Shown here one piece after another: positions 22,001 to 29,919 of a stretch of 32,690 nucleotides of DNA (within the stretch, counting starts at the first letter, position 1; every line of letters begins with the position of its first letter). Where the stretch lies: contig NMRA01000117.1 in assembly GCA_002633005.1 (NCBI GenBank), forward strand, positions 631,653 to 664,342, written 5' to 3'. Under the pieces are notes generated by a model. The model worked only from the letters and a program-made list of their open reading frames with translations, made no database searches and was not told the DNA's origin. The stretch is from Phoronis australis (Eukaryota > Phoronida > Phoronidae). The position numbers were made by a program, and so were the translations under genes.

Positions 22001-22643
22001 GATTGCCCTAGGACTATTACTCCCAGTGATTGCCAAAATTGCCATTTTTATTTTTTTTCAGAAGCTGATTACTTGAAATATTAGATACTTCACCAAATGT
22101 TATTATACACCATCTACAATACAAACTAAGTTAATAATGACCAAAATTATGTTAATACTTCAGTTACAAACTTAACTTGCCCGCTATGTTTTGTGCTGAA
22201 TTGGTGAAGACTTAGTACATAGTTCCTCTCCTTTTATTTAACTTGCAATTATCTACTGGGAAGGAACAATGCATCATTCATGCTGTATTCCTGCATAATG
22301 TCATTTCAAACTTACGAATGGATTTGTTGGCATCATCTCTCTCCAGCTTCTTGACTAAATAGCTCTGACCAGAACCTTCTTTGATTGCCTTTAACAGGCA
22401 GTAAAACGCTGCATCACTTCTGGATTCCAGAATGTTCAGCAGATATGAATTCCTGGTCCTCCTGGTCGCTCTGCTCTCAAGCACTTCATCGTATATGGTA
22501 GGGCTAATGATTCCGTCCTGCAAGAGATAGTTACACACAACCTCTGGGTCGATGTCATCCGTCAACAACACCCTGTTCTGCCGCAACACTTCTCGATGGT
22601 GACTGCTCATAGCTTTGTCCTTGAGTTTTTCCAAATTATCCAT
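9437..22643 (-). CDS. CARD - Death domain - TRADD-N-like adaptor (eight exons)
   Basis: Probable intracellular death-fold adaptor of apoptosis or innate-immune signalling. Exons in coding order: 22316-22643, 17167-17372, 16038-16203, 15745-15801, 14403-14639, 12408-12518, 11453-11938, 9437-10002. Their lengths sum to 719 codons and every junction keeps frame. Protein (718 aa): CARD about 10-105; arginine-rich then acidic Ser/Asp/Glu spacer 110-233; Death domain about 253-331; basic, proline-containing linker 332-368; TRADD-N-like alpha/beta region about 370-500; polar hinge; helical C-terminus 531-718 ending in a cationic amphipathic helix. No signal peptide or clear transmembrane span. CARD then Death is the order of CRADD/RAIDD, but that protein is about 199 aa and lacks the rest. 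Partners are inferred, not seen. The start at 22643 is the only Met before the CARD. A missed small exon in the 5-kb first intron is possible. Confidence 0.82.
10003..11452 (-). other. Intron 7 of the CARD/Death gene
   Basis: 1.45 kb bounded by donor gtgggc (at 11452) and acceptor ttatttcag. No coding exon was recognised on either strand. Open frames inside it show no family resemblance. Confidence 0.6.
11453..11938 (-). CDS. Exon 7, TRADD-N-like domain
   Basis: Codes residues 369-530. It opens with an amphipathic helical stretch (KVFLDMAPKIMDAMIQRGEE), then a beta strand in RRGSVVIVL, a helix LSYMEHLQALYDSGQLKIIL, a linker, and a strand AVSLTVDINRENF followed by a helix DECRQELAEF. The strand, then aromatic/leucine helix with xxLYxSGxL, then strand order and the YREGAL-like motif match the N-terminal domain of TRADD (TRADD-N), also known in invertebrate and bacterial death-fold proteins. 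The last ~40 residues are polar and acidic. The assignment is by pattern, without a profile search. Confidence 0.72.
12408..12518 (-). CDS. Exon 6, basic proline-containing linker
   Basis: Codes residues 332-368. LFEEEKNYENPL is followed by a strongly basic run with TRNRKRT and VPPKPKLRPMRYRHK. There is no fold. The cluster of Arg and Lys could be a nuclear-localisation or acidic-lipid-binding patch, and the PPKPKLRP core could bind SH3 domains. Both are inference. Acceptor ttttacag and donor gtaagt are both strong. Confidence 0.72.
12519..14402 (-). other. Intron 5 of the CARD/Death gene
   Basis: 1.9 kb without recognised exons. The in-frame TAG at 14380-14382 lies just inside it. The region is AT-rich and contains no repeat I could pair with another part of the window. 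Confidence 0.5.
14403..14639 (-). CDS. Exon 5, Death domain
   Basis: Codes residues 253-331 and contains a complete six-helix Death domain: helix 1-2 with SLFRYVAPHIHSRWKELAYE, the signature LGLTDEDIS, then KYATTVLEKWARLNKG and SKLTEVLTKMNIKKAL. The W-K-x-LA-x-x-LGL...DI pattern is diagnostic for Death domains. The donor used here is the weak gtaaca at 14402. If it is not spliced, the frame runs six more codons past residue 331's split codon region and stops at TAG 14380-14382, giving a CARD-Death-only protein. Confidence 0.88.
14640..15744 (-). other. Intron 4 of the CARD/Death gene
   Basis: 1.1 kb containing interspersed repeat copy B. No exon seen. Confidence 0.55.
14990..15255. repeat. 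Interspersed repeat, copy B
   Basis: Aligns in the same orientation with 1755-2030. Shared parts include aggaattttttccaggtgatgtatc, taggctt, gaaatattgttt/gaaatatttttt, aataagaggaaa and aaatcaaaa...ctcttaaaa. It lies inside an intron of the CARD/Death gene. Confidence 0.6.
15745..15801 (-). CDS. Exon 4, 57-bp linker exon
   Basis: Codes VKQENGFKTFSKAELVPLP plus split codons on each side (residues 234-253). It has acceptor tttctttcag and donor gtaagt. VKQE resembles a sumoylation consensus (hydrophobic-K-x-E), noted as a motif only. Confidence 0.72.
16038..16203 (-). CDS. Exon 3, acidic spacer exon
   Basis: Codes residues 179-234. It starts NAVEDDVYEDLEEEGSDEEY, then a polar stretch ending QANK. 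SDEE is a typical casein-kinase-2 context and the two tyrosines sit in acidic surroundings. No fold is expected. The reading frame is fixed by phase 0 from exon 2 and phase 1 into exon 4. Confidence 0.72.
16204..17166 (-). other. Intron 2 of the CARD/Death gene
   Basis: About 960 bp between donor gttagt (17166) and acceptor gatctgtag. Nothing else recognised. Confidence 0.5.
17167..17372 (-). CDS. Exon 2, Arg-rich and Ser/acidic spacer
   Basis: Codes residues 110-178. RPRARLRQSNSLPN and ARKPVSRKLS are basic. They are followed by an unbroken Ser/Asp/Glu tract (SEESDDDESSESDTSSES and on to DDSD) then VEQVNLSEEQYL. It is disordered and dense in casein-kinase-2 sites. The phase-1 junction with the CARD exon completes an Arg codon. 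Confidence 0.75.
17889..18780 (+). pseudogene. Decayed Ty3/gypsy-type integrase (pol 3' end)
   Basis: Pieces of a retrotransposon integrase in more than one frame. The zinc-binding region has a C-x2-C (CETCQQYQ) near 17891. The core domain, read from about 17956, has ADLF with the first catalytic Asp, then IITDNGPQF with the second. The QSHGF region with expected catalytic Glu lies in another frame near 18247, where Asp stands in the FIDRMV stretch. The C-terminal part (SPAELLFGCKL near 18372) needs a further shift. At least two or three frame breaks make it non-functional. The upstream pol and gag are absent, so it is 5' truncated. Confidence 0.8.
19165..19175 (+). other. Polypurine tract of gypsy-type element
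   Basis: The purine run agaaaggggga directly abuts the TG that opens the LTR, the expected plus-strand primer position. The equivalent in copy 2 ends at 21155. Confidence 0.7.
19176..19367 (+). mobile_element. Gypsy-type 3' LTR, copy 1 (192 bp)
   Basis: Opens tgtcataatatgg after the polypurine tract and closes with ctaca, giving TG...CA ends. It contains AATAAA at 19311-19316. The 3' boundary is inferred from the TG/CA rule, because the sequence after it is also shared with copy 2 and gives no contrast. No 5' LTR is present in the window. Confidence 0.65.
20015..20117. mobile_element. 103-bp MITE with TA target duplication
   Basis: Begins ccgtaatcgttcgggttaac and ends with its exact reverse complement, the terminal inverted repeats reaching about 22 bp, flanked by TA on each side (20013-20014 and 20118-20119). 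The matching place in copy 2 (near 21990) reads aacttatatgtcatg with a single TA, so this is a clean empty site. TA duplication fits a Tc1/mariner- or similar-type non-autonomous element. Confidence 0.9.
20188..20425 (+). mobile_element. Copia-type 5' LTR (approximate 3' limit)
   Basis: Starts tgttagagtatg exactly where similarity to copy 2 stops. It has a TATA box (tatataag, 20331-20338) and AATAAA (20392-20397) in the right order for an LTR, followed by a gag start at 20482. The five bases before it (ggata) are the expected target site, since copy 2 reads agata then continues uninterrupted. The 3' limit and primer-binding site could not be fixed. Confidence 0.65.
20482..20771 (+). CDS. Retrotransposon gag N-terminus (copia/UBN2-like), cut by N
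   Basis: An open frame from ATG 20482 runs to the ambiguous base at 20772. It has a Ser/Thr-rich start, then FDGDERRYELWEIKFLGHL and a following KSLDL with an acidic stretch, the pattern of copia-type (UBN2 family) gag where a substrate-binding W sits in F-x-G-x-x-Y-x-x-W. The frame then enters gypsy-derived DNA of copy 2, so the rest of gag and pol is absent from the assembly here. It probably belonged to a young element, since no break is seen in the 96 codons present. Confidence 0.7.
20772..20772. other. Ambiguous base N at an assembly junction
   Basis: The only N in the window lies exactly between the copia-type gag fragment and the start of duplicated block copy 2. A one-base N at an abrupt switch of sequence class marks a contig or overlap join rather than biology. 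Confidence 0.9.
20773..22087. repeat. Large duplicated block, copy 2
   Basis: Starts tcagcctcacactcc immediately after the N and follows copy 1 to ttagata at 22087, where copy 1 is interrupted by the copia-type LTR. It lacks the MITE. It has an extra ~30 bp near 22000 (ccctaggactattactccc) bounded by a short repeat of tgattgcc, which copy 1 lacks. Confidence 0.95.
21156..21347 (+). mobile_element. Gypsy-type LTR, copy 2 (192 bp)
   Basis: Same boundaries and length as the LTR at 19176-19367, with about half a dozen substitutions. Because the DNA after it is also the same as in copy 1, this is not an independent insertion. Confidence 0.65.
22316..22643 (-). CDS. Exon 1, CARD
   Basis: Codes residues 1-109. 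A CARD: HHREVLRQNRVLLTDDI (helix 1), EVVCNYLLQDGIISPTIYDE (helices 2-3), the RATRRTRNSYLLNIL segment (helix 4) and SDAAFYCLLKAI (helix 5), then a basic helix 6 with YLVKKLERDD. The L-x-x-N-R-x-x-L start, GIIS turn, and LLxIL...AFxxLLxAI pattern are those of caspase-recruiting CARDs. The charged R/K face of helix 4 and acidic helix 2 are where CARD-CARD contacts usually form. The donor is gtaagt at 22315. Confidence 0.9.
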
Positions 22644-24799
22644 GTTGATTCAAACAACCACTGCACGCTGCAAAATGACAACTATTGATCACAGAGTATC
22701 TACATGGACAATCAACAGTCAACAAAAATGCCTCAGCATAAACAGGCTAGTTCAAAACTGGGTGCCCCTATACCGTTTTGAAAAATCACACAACATATTT
22801 GCAACTTGTTCATAAAACATTTGGTAGTATGACTAACACGTTAAGCTGATGTTTGTGAGAATCCATGTGGAACAGCAGAGTCAAATTTTTCAACTGAAAC
22901 AGGAAATCAATTCATTTTACAATAAAACCACTGCAGTACAAAAGTATCCAGACAAAATATCACTTCCCATGATCATGACAGCTAATTCTGTTAACAGCAG
23001 CAATGATTGGTAATCGTGGGAACAAAATTCTAATTAAGTCACTCAGTCATCTTACTAACTTTCCTGTTAACTCCATTTCATTCTCCGTCATTAGAGAAAG
23101 CAACTCCGACAATGAAATTGACTTCCACTCAGACCCTCTAGATTTGTTGCAACTCATACAATATCAGTGACATCATTCTCTGAGCCCTGGGAACCAAGTT
23201 AGTTATTTTGTCTAATTACTTTTGGCTTGTACTGTTCGTTCAGCTTGACATACTTTCAGTAAATTTCCCACATTTATATACTGCAGGCTACACCTTCATA
23301 CAGTACTTTGCAACTGTATCTAAATATGGTACACAGGTCTGAGGTTGCATGTAACTCAAGATAAACAAAACAAAAATTGTCCCGTCTCAGAAAATAAGAC
23401 TTGAACATAATAAGTAGGCTCATCATCACAATCATTTAGACAACAACCATCATTACCTGCAAGTCACCAACTGTAGCTTTAACCTTTCATTTAACTACTT
23501 TCAATCATATGAGTCAGCATTTCAATCAGGTCAAGGATTAAGGTAAAAGAACCGTTAAACCTTGCATATGTGCTAGTCTATGTCACCGCACTACTGCAAA
23601 TCCCAGGCAATAAATCACCTCCATCCTCTTAAAAGCCAGACACTACTGCACAAAAATGCATGATCAGAGCTTTTTCTATAAGCGTGCAAAACAAAAAAAA
23701 ATGATTAATCAACTAAAATTCAACCCAAAAGAGCTTTTTACAAGAGATTGATGGTAGTTACGTACTTCTATTGATTATCGATCATAGTCATAGGTCAATT
23801 GTCAATACACTTATCCAGGAGCAAATTGTGATTTGTTCAACATGGATCAATGACTCATAATAACGAAAAACAAAGAACTACAGTTGTCCACAATTAGTTA
23901 GTCAATAGAAATAACTAGGCTGGTCAATATCTTGTAGGACAGCAGAGCAGCACAATTTGCAGCAAACCAAAACTAAGTCAAGATTGCCTTAGCAGTGGTT
24001 GAGCCAATATTCACCAGGAGGCGCTGAATGTAAAATGAATCTTCGTGACAGTGCGAACAAAAAGCTGTTCACAAGCATCACTGCTGTCAATATATACGCA
24101 TCCCAAGCTAACACCAAAGTGCATTCATGAAGAGCAAATAGGTTTGTGGTTTCCCTGAGCAGCATTTTCTCATTCAGTAAATTGTTGTGAAATATAGCAC
24201 ATACTTGAAGAAGAAAATATGGGTTGATACGATCCAAGAGAAGAGAATGTCTGAAATCAAAGTTGCTGCTAAAAGTAAACAAGCAATATTGAACCCCAAC
24301 AATATTGTTTACAAAGAACTTTTTGTAGAATAAAACTTAAATTTTAAAACAAACATCACCCTACCATTGTTTTAATTCAAATGGATTTTTACAAGCTCAA
24401 ACTTTGAAAAAGCACCTTACCCAAACCCAAAAAAATACCAAAATTGTACAAAACATTTTATTTCAAAAGAATGATGCATAAAGAAACAATATTCAATACT
24501 CCTGACTCATTTCATGCCATGCCTACATCACAAACTTAAAACATCTAGCAGTCAGAAACTCAACAAATTGCAAACACTGAAACGAGTATCAAGACAATTT
24601 ATAACTGAGTTCTGCTAATAGTAAAATAGGAACAAAACAATTCTACCCTTCAAAAATCTGGTCAACAGAACTCTCCTCGTACTGACAATAAAATGCACAA
24701 GAAGCTGTGCCATTGCTAAACCAGAAACTATTTGCTGAAACACAGCCAAAACATTCAACTCTGGAGGCCTTTTTTCCACCCATATTTTAACAAACGTAG

Positions 24800-24841
24800 C
24801 TGACATACATTGACTGACATACATTGCCTGACATACATTGC
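24800..24841. repeat. Tandem repeat, 14-bp unit, 3 copies
   Basis: ctgacatacattg followed by a or c, repeated three times without other change. Confidence 0.9.
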
Positions 24842-25795
24842 CATCATTCTTGAATGGCAGTTATACTTCTAGGAATTGTTCAAATTGTACAGCTCTTCAG
24901 AATTCTAGACACAGTTTGCCCATTTATAAAACTTTCTTAAACTTGCTCCATCGAGTAAACCCTCCGAGCATTCCCACCGACAGACCAAAGCACGACTCGA
25001 ACACAGATCTTTACGCGTCGTCACTCTCTACAATACAAGTAAAGCAACAGCTAACATATGTTCTGCTCTTAAAGGGGAAAGCAACCGCTTTAGATAGTAC
25101 TTTTAATAAATAGATTCCCTTTGTTATCCTGGTTCATTAATGTTCCCGTGATGTGTATTTACTATGCACAGAACATTAGAAAGTGAAGAATCTTGGTTGT
25201 GCATCTACCTCCACTGAGCAAACACAGACTATGTTCAAAGCTAGTAGGACACCGTAACTGGCCAAAAGAAGAGAATGTAGAAGCAAGACCCTGGCCTTTT
25301 GCTACACTGTTTACATAAGATATGTATAACCAGGCACCTGCATTTTTACTAAAGGCACCATCAAAAACGGTTGCATTTCCTTTAAAATTATGTCTCTCCA
25401 ACCACTTTTCCTTTGCAAGTTGTCAATTGACCTTATTTTTACTGATAGCAAAATTCAATGTATATGCATCCCAGAGGTGTGTATATGACGTCTAAGTCCT
25501 TTTCAATACCAGCCCTTACTGCAGGAAACAATAAACTTCAAACCTAAGTCTAAATAACTTAGTATCCAAACAGACAAGCAAGTCAAAACCAGTGCACTCT
25601 AGTCAACATTGTTATACAAGGGACGGTAAGACACTGCTCGTTTGTCACTTGAAAAACAAGACAACCTGAGAGGAAGGGAATTTCTCATAGCTTAAGGACA
25701 TGATTACGAATTAACAAGAATGAAATCTACAATTCTTCAATATCATGTAAAATAGCATCTTTAAGATATAGGAAATATCCTCTCAAAACGTTGAA

Positions 25796-25801
25796 TTTAT
25801 T
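25796..25801 (-). terminator. Candidate polyadenylation signal, RNPS1
   Basis: TTTATT on the plus strand is AATAAA on the minus strand, 36 bases past the RNPS1 stop. It would give a very short 3' UTR. Confidence 0.35.
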
Positions 25802-25837
25802 GCGCTAGTCAAAAGTCTTTAAATACACTCCTCCCTT

Positions 25838-25970
25838 TCAGGAAGAGCTTGAACTCGACTTGGATCTACGGCCGCGTTTCTTGGCAGGGGATGCTGACCT
25901 TGATTTTGACCTCTTGCGTGGAGGTGGAGAACGACTCCTTCGCCTTGGAGGGGAACGTCGTGCAGGTGAC
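25838..25970 (-). CDS. RNPS1: RNPS1 exon, C-terminal RS tail
   Basis: Codes RSPARRSPPRRRSRSPPPRK and further SR/KR repeats, finishing in a run of serines before TGA at 25840-25838. Such tails are SR-kinase substrates. Confidence 0.92.
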
Positions 25971-28900
25971 CTAAAATTGGAATGCAATAAACTGTATCAC
26001 TGGCATGACAATACAAGAATACAAACCTGTCCTACATGGTTCCCTCTCCGAATCCATTTTCCACCGATTTCCAGAATATAATTTTCATTTTTCATGAATT
26101 TTCCAGGTCATCCAAGAATTTTCAAGGATATAATTTAATCCATGCATATTTCCCACAAACAAACTGTCATACTGCAAATTTTTCTTGACTTTGCCAAGCA
26201 TACAAATTATTTTAAATCATTTTCAGGTGTTCACGAGTGAAAAATACATCCAAGACAAAAACAGGACAAAGTCCAAGATCACTTCAAAGAATAATCAAAT
26301 TCTCAATTTGTCATACGAAAATTAACAGTATGAGTAAAACTGCCATTTAAAGCTTCATTACACCCTGTTCAGACAGCTAAAAAAATTGAACAAGGCCTTT
26401 TGCTCGCATAAAACTGATCTTCCTCACTGTGATAGGATTCCATTTCCAAAACCAACTCAAGCCACAGACAATGCGTACATGTTTCATTTTCAAATTCACA
26501 ATTTTATGGTTTGCCAACTCAAATAAACTCCTGAGGTGCTTCCTTGAGTCACTGGTGGTTTCAATGTTCTTGTTGGTAACATAAATAGAATCCTTCAACT
26601 GTCACTTTCAAATGATCATGTTACTTCTTGTATGATTTTCTTGAGCTTGAATCATAACTTAAACAAAAGCCCAACGAATTTTGATTTAATGGAAAATCAT
26701 CAAAATTACTTTGAAAACTATGCTATAAAGCAACTCCTCAACAATCTCAAGACATCAACGCCATCATCAATCAAAATGGCGTACTTCAAAGGGTGATAGA
26801 AAAACACATAACAAATGGTTCAACATGCTGTCAGTAGCAGTGCAAACCATTACAGCGCTTACCTTCGCCTGTACCGAGGGGGTGACTGTCTGCCCCACCT
26901 TGGAGGCGGGCCTCGTCGTGGGGGACTTCTGCGTGGTGGAGGGCGAGTGGCTCTGGGGGCCAGTACAGGGGCTGCTGTGATCTCTTGACCATCTATTTGC
27001 CCTGAAAACGTAAAGAAAGCACAGGTGACTCAAGTGTACCTTGGGACGATTTTCCACGCACATACAAATGACACGAACATACTTTCTACAGAAAGCATTG
27101 TTCTCTTCGTAACTGAAATTCTGAAGCTGCAATATCACGTATTACATTTTGAGAGAACAAATTTTTGTTGAGTAACATGTACCTGATTCTCTAACAGGTA
27201 ACTGATGTTTGGGAAAGGACAATAGGTTACTGTCTGTCAATAGCGTCACTACCATCAGTACCAGAAAACTCCACTAATGTTCTGTTGGAACTAAGACCCG
27301 GGCCCCTTTCAAGAAAACTGATTTAGCTAATACAAATCTTAAATTTACTTAAATTTTTTGATAAAACTTCAAATCCGCTCCAAGACAGTGATCTAAGTTT
27401 GACTAAATTTTGTTTTAAGCTTGACTAACTCACCGCATGCGAAAGTTTCAAAGTTTGGAACTTGAGACAAATATAAGAATCCCAAGCAAAAAAATGAACT
27501 TAAGATTCTTGCAAAGGGCCGTGATTTGATGATAGTCCAACAATAAAAAACAATTGATATACAACTCTTTAGCATTGACAGAGCACAAAAGCGATTTCTG
27601 TTCAACCCAATTTTAAATTCTGGGCAGACGAAAAAACTTATTGCTTTCATTCATGGGCATTTAGTGTTGTTGGACATGGTTGATTGGTCGACATAGTGAA
27701 AGCAAAGAATTAATGAATGCTGTGAAATACCACTATTTATCTCCATCCAAGTTACTAGTGAGCTAGAAATGGTTTTGCATGCTTACATACAAAATATTCC
27801 CAACACCACCTAGCAACACAACAAATTTCACTGTGAAGCCGCTAAATCAGAAAATGAGTTATTAGAGAAAGCTTTCAGAATCTGAATAAACAGGCACGAG
27901 TAGCTGTTATATGGTTAAGACATCTTAAACACGGATTATCAGGGATTTATGAGTTATTTTGCCTGAATATTATTCTTTAAATAAATTGTTTTGAGGCAGA
28001 AGCAACCTCAGAAACACCAACATGTCAGCATGTTTCCTAGCAATCCTGTCCAAACAATCTAACCACAGCAGTCTAACCCACCTCCATCCATGTGTTTCAC
28101 AGCCTTCTCTGCTTCCTCTGGCTTCTCGTATTCAACGTAAGCAAACCCTCGCGTGAACTGTGAGTGTAGCCGATCTATAGGCATGTCTACACTCTTCACT
28201 GTTCCGTAAACGGAGAATATTTCTGTGATATGATCTTTGTTGACATTTCTTGTCAGACGCCCAATGTGCACTTTGGTGGGTTTCGGGGAAGGAGACCTCT
28301 TCTTGGGTTTGTCTGCTTTCGACTTGGACCTGGCAAGAGCAGCAATTGCAAACATTAAGAACAAGTTACGAAGTTTGCCAATCTAACATCTACTATTTAA
28401 GTCACTGAATCCCTGGTTTTCAACGTTTTTGAGGAGTGTACCTTGAATCATATCAGGAATATGACGTTGTATACTATTTGGCTAACTATCAAATTTTTAT
28501 TGATTTGAATTGCTTAGAAATGAAATCAGGCAAAATTTACAATAATGCTATAACAAAGTTTTGACTTTTTTCGTAAATAATGTATTTCCAATGAATAAAA
28601 TAGTTTTTTTTTTACGAAAGTAGGCAGTCTCATGACTATGGCTTTTCTTGGGGCACCAATTTTTTGGCAATTATTGTTACAAAACGCAAGAACACCCGAT
28701 TTTGGGTATTTTGTAACAGGATTACGTCATAATTCATTTGGATGTATCACAAAAAATCTGCTAAATTGGAATTCTAACCGTCTCATTTGTCTAACTCCAG
28801 CAACTTTTATTCACAGCACCTGCTCAAGGCTAAGTATATGCTTTGTTAGGGTGACGTTGACTTCTATCATAACAGAATTATGAATGGCATTGTTTTCGGA

Positions 28901-29919
28901 AAATGTTATGACACAAGAATGCAAGTTTTTTTGACATGAATTGGCTTGGGCAATTCATACACCAGCCTCAAAAACGGGGTGAAACGGACTACACACTCCA
29001 CAGAATTTTACAACTCGAAGGGACCAATGACTCGTGATAAGCTGTCCACTTGAAGACCTAATGACACGGCCTTAGAAAACATTCTGCACCAGTTCAATGA
29101 AGTAATCACTAAATAGCTCCTACCTGCGTGTGCCCCGACGTGTGGGTGACCTACTTCCTGAAGACGATGACCCACTACTGGAGCTGCGGGACGAGTTGCT
29201 TCCGGAACTACTTCCAGAGCTGTCACTGCTGGAACTGCCCGATGAGCTAGACCGTGAGCTACTGCCAGAATCACTAAAAACAGACACCATATTAAATTTC
29301 TTCAATAGTAGGTTGAATGACATTGAACAGGTTACAAGAAACTACAACTTTAACAATATTTTCAGATATTCAGAAGGAACACACCAAAAAAAATTATGAT
29401 TTGAGTCAGTCGTGGCTTACATCACAAGAGATTTCCTGGCTTCACCCAACACAAATGAGCTGCAGTTTCATTCACAGTGGTAACCAAATATCCTGTCAAC
29501 TCATTATCCGGGCACATCCAGTTCATACTATGAAGTGATCAGTTTTCATTGATTCAAAGGCTTTGTTACAATTCATGGAGTTGACTCACAAAAGTTTAAA
29601 TGAAAATAAATAGATACACAATCTCTCACTGCAGAGGCAACAGAAACATTCCAATGTCACTACTAGAGAACAACATGATACACTGTATTTTGCACTACAC
29701 TAAAGTATACAATCGTGTAGCGAAAACAAATGTGCCAAAATGCTCCAACTTGGGACCAATAAGACCAATTACAAACATCACAGCTATATTCTCCACAAAC
29801 AATATAGTTCATACCTGCTACCACTAGAAGACCGTTTTCTCTTTTTGTCACGCCCTCTTTCTTTCGTTTGGTTCTCAGTTGCCTTCTTCTTCACTGGACT
29901 TTTGCTGCGGCTCCGAGTC
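25838..29919 (-). CDS. RNPS1: RNA-binding protein with serine-rich domain 1 (five exons, 5' end missing)
   Basis: SR-type splicing regulator of the exon-junction complex. With SAP18 and Pinin or Acinus it forms PSAP/ASAP, and it links splicing to nonsense-mediated decay in the nucleus. Exons in coding order: 29815-29919, 29124-29273, 28082-28329, 26863-27001, 25838-25970. All have GT-AG borders and matching phases. Order of parts: RS/KR-rich start (RSRSKSPVKKK, RGRDKKRKR), a poly-serine region, KRSPSPKPTKVHIGRLTRNV, one RRM with RNP2 VHIGRL and RNP1 RGFAYVEY, the HMDGGQIDGQEIT segment, then a C-terminal Pro/Arg/Ser tail ending in six serines. About 257 residues are visible, against about 305 in human. 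The first exon enters in phase 2, so an upstream exon with the start codon is needed and was not identified securely. Confidence 0.93.
25971..26862 (-). other. RNPS1 intron before the last exon
   Basis: About 890 bp, AT-rich, with nothing recognisable beyond splice sites (donor gtaagc, acceptor ttttag). Confidence 0.5.
26863..27001 (-). CDS. RNPS1: RNPS1 exon, post-RRM proline/arginine segment
   Basis: Begins GQIDGQEIT, the conserved end of the RNPS1 RRM, then VLAPRATRPPPRRSPPRRGP and a W-containing RWGRQSPPRYRRR. It is closely parallel to the vertebrate PRPPPRR...PPRR segment but more compact. Confidence 0.92.
27002..28081 (-). other. RNPS1 intron with candidate MITE
   Basis: 1.08 kb. The only structure noted is the inverted-repeat element at about 27299-27521. 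Confidence 0.5.
27299..27521. mobile_element. Candidate MITE with gggccc-type inverted ends
   Basis: About 223 bp whose left end, gggcccctttcaagaa (27300-27315), is an imperfect inverted repeat of its right end, ttcttgcaaagggcc (27507-27521). Inside are related aagtttgactaaa and aagcttgactaac blocks. No clear target-site duplication was found. Confidence 0.5.
28082..28329 (-). CDS. RNPS1: RNPS1 exon, RNA recognition motif
   Basis: Contains the whole beta-alpha-beta-beta-alpha part of the RRM: KVHIGRLTRNV, then EIFSVYGTVKSVDMPIDR, the RNP1-like RGFAYVEYE and EEAEKAVKHMDGG. In this family the RRM mainly binds protein partners of ASAP/PSAP. Residues align with vertebrate RNPS1 without gaps. Confidence 0.95.
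28330..29123 (-). other. RNPS1 intron between serine-rich and RRM exons
   Basis: About 800 bp with no supported feature. Open frames on the plus strand here lack any family signature. Confidence 0.5.
29124..29273 (-). CDS. RNPS1: RNPS1 exon, poly-serine region
   Basis: 50 codons, mostly Ser with Gly, Asp and Arg (for example SGSSSRSSSSGSSSSDSSG), closing RSPTRRGTR. It corresponds to the serine-rich domain that names the family. Serine is spelled with several different codons, so the tract is selected at protein level rather than grown by simple triplet slippage. Confidence 0.9.
29274..29814 (-). other. RNPS1 intron after the first recognised exon
   Basis: About 540 bp. Nothing recognised besides donor gtatga and acceptor ttttag. 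Confidence 0.5.
29815..29919 (-). CDS. RNPS1: RNPS1 exon, N-terminal KR/RS segment
   Basis: Codes TRSRSKSPVKKKATENQTKE then RGRDKKRKRSSSGS, parallel to the human STRAPSPTKRK...DRGRDKTRKRR segment. It enters with one base of a split codon. The upstream exon is not resolved. Confidence 0.88.

Larger units (their letters stand above)
17373..22315 (-). other. Intron 1 of the CARD/Death gene, filled with mobile elements
   Basis: A 4.9-kb intron holding the gypsy-type remnants, copia-type fragment, MITE and the N join described separately. The gypsy integrase and the gag frame run on the plus strand, antisense to the host gene. If the duplicated part is an assembly artefact, the true intron is shorter. 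Confidence 0.7.
22644..25837. other. Intergenic region between CARD/Death gene and RNPS1
   Basis: 3.2 kb with no supported exon. It should contain the promoter and 5' UTR of the CARD/Death gene, but no convincing core element could be assigned. A small 14-bp tandem repeat lies at 24800-24841. Confidence 0.5.

Noticed and set aside
18793-22087. A 5' and 3' LTR pair of one gypsy element flanking the copia gag
   Set aside because: Sequence after each LTR is the same flanking DNA in both copies, and polypurine tracts precede both LTRs. Both are therefore 3' LTRs of the same insertion, not a 5'/3' pair.
29130-29399. Leu/Glu/Asp-rich plus-strand frame
   Set aside because: Antisense reading of the RNPS1 poly-serine exon, which makes LPE/LLE-rich artefacts.
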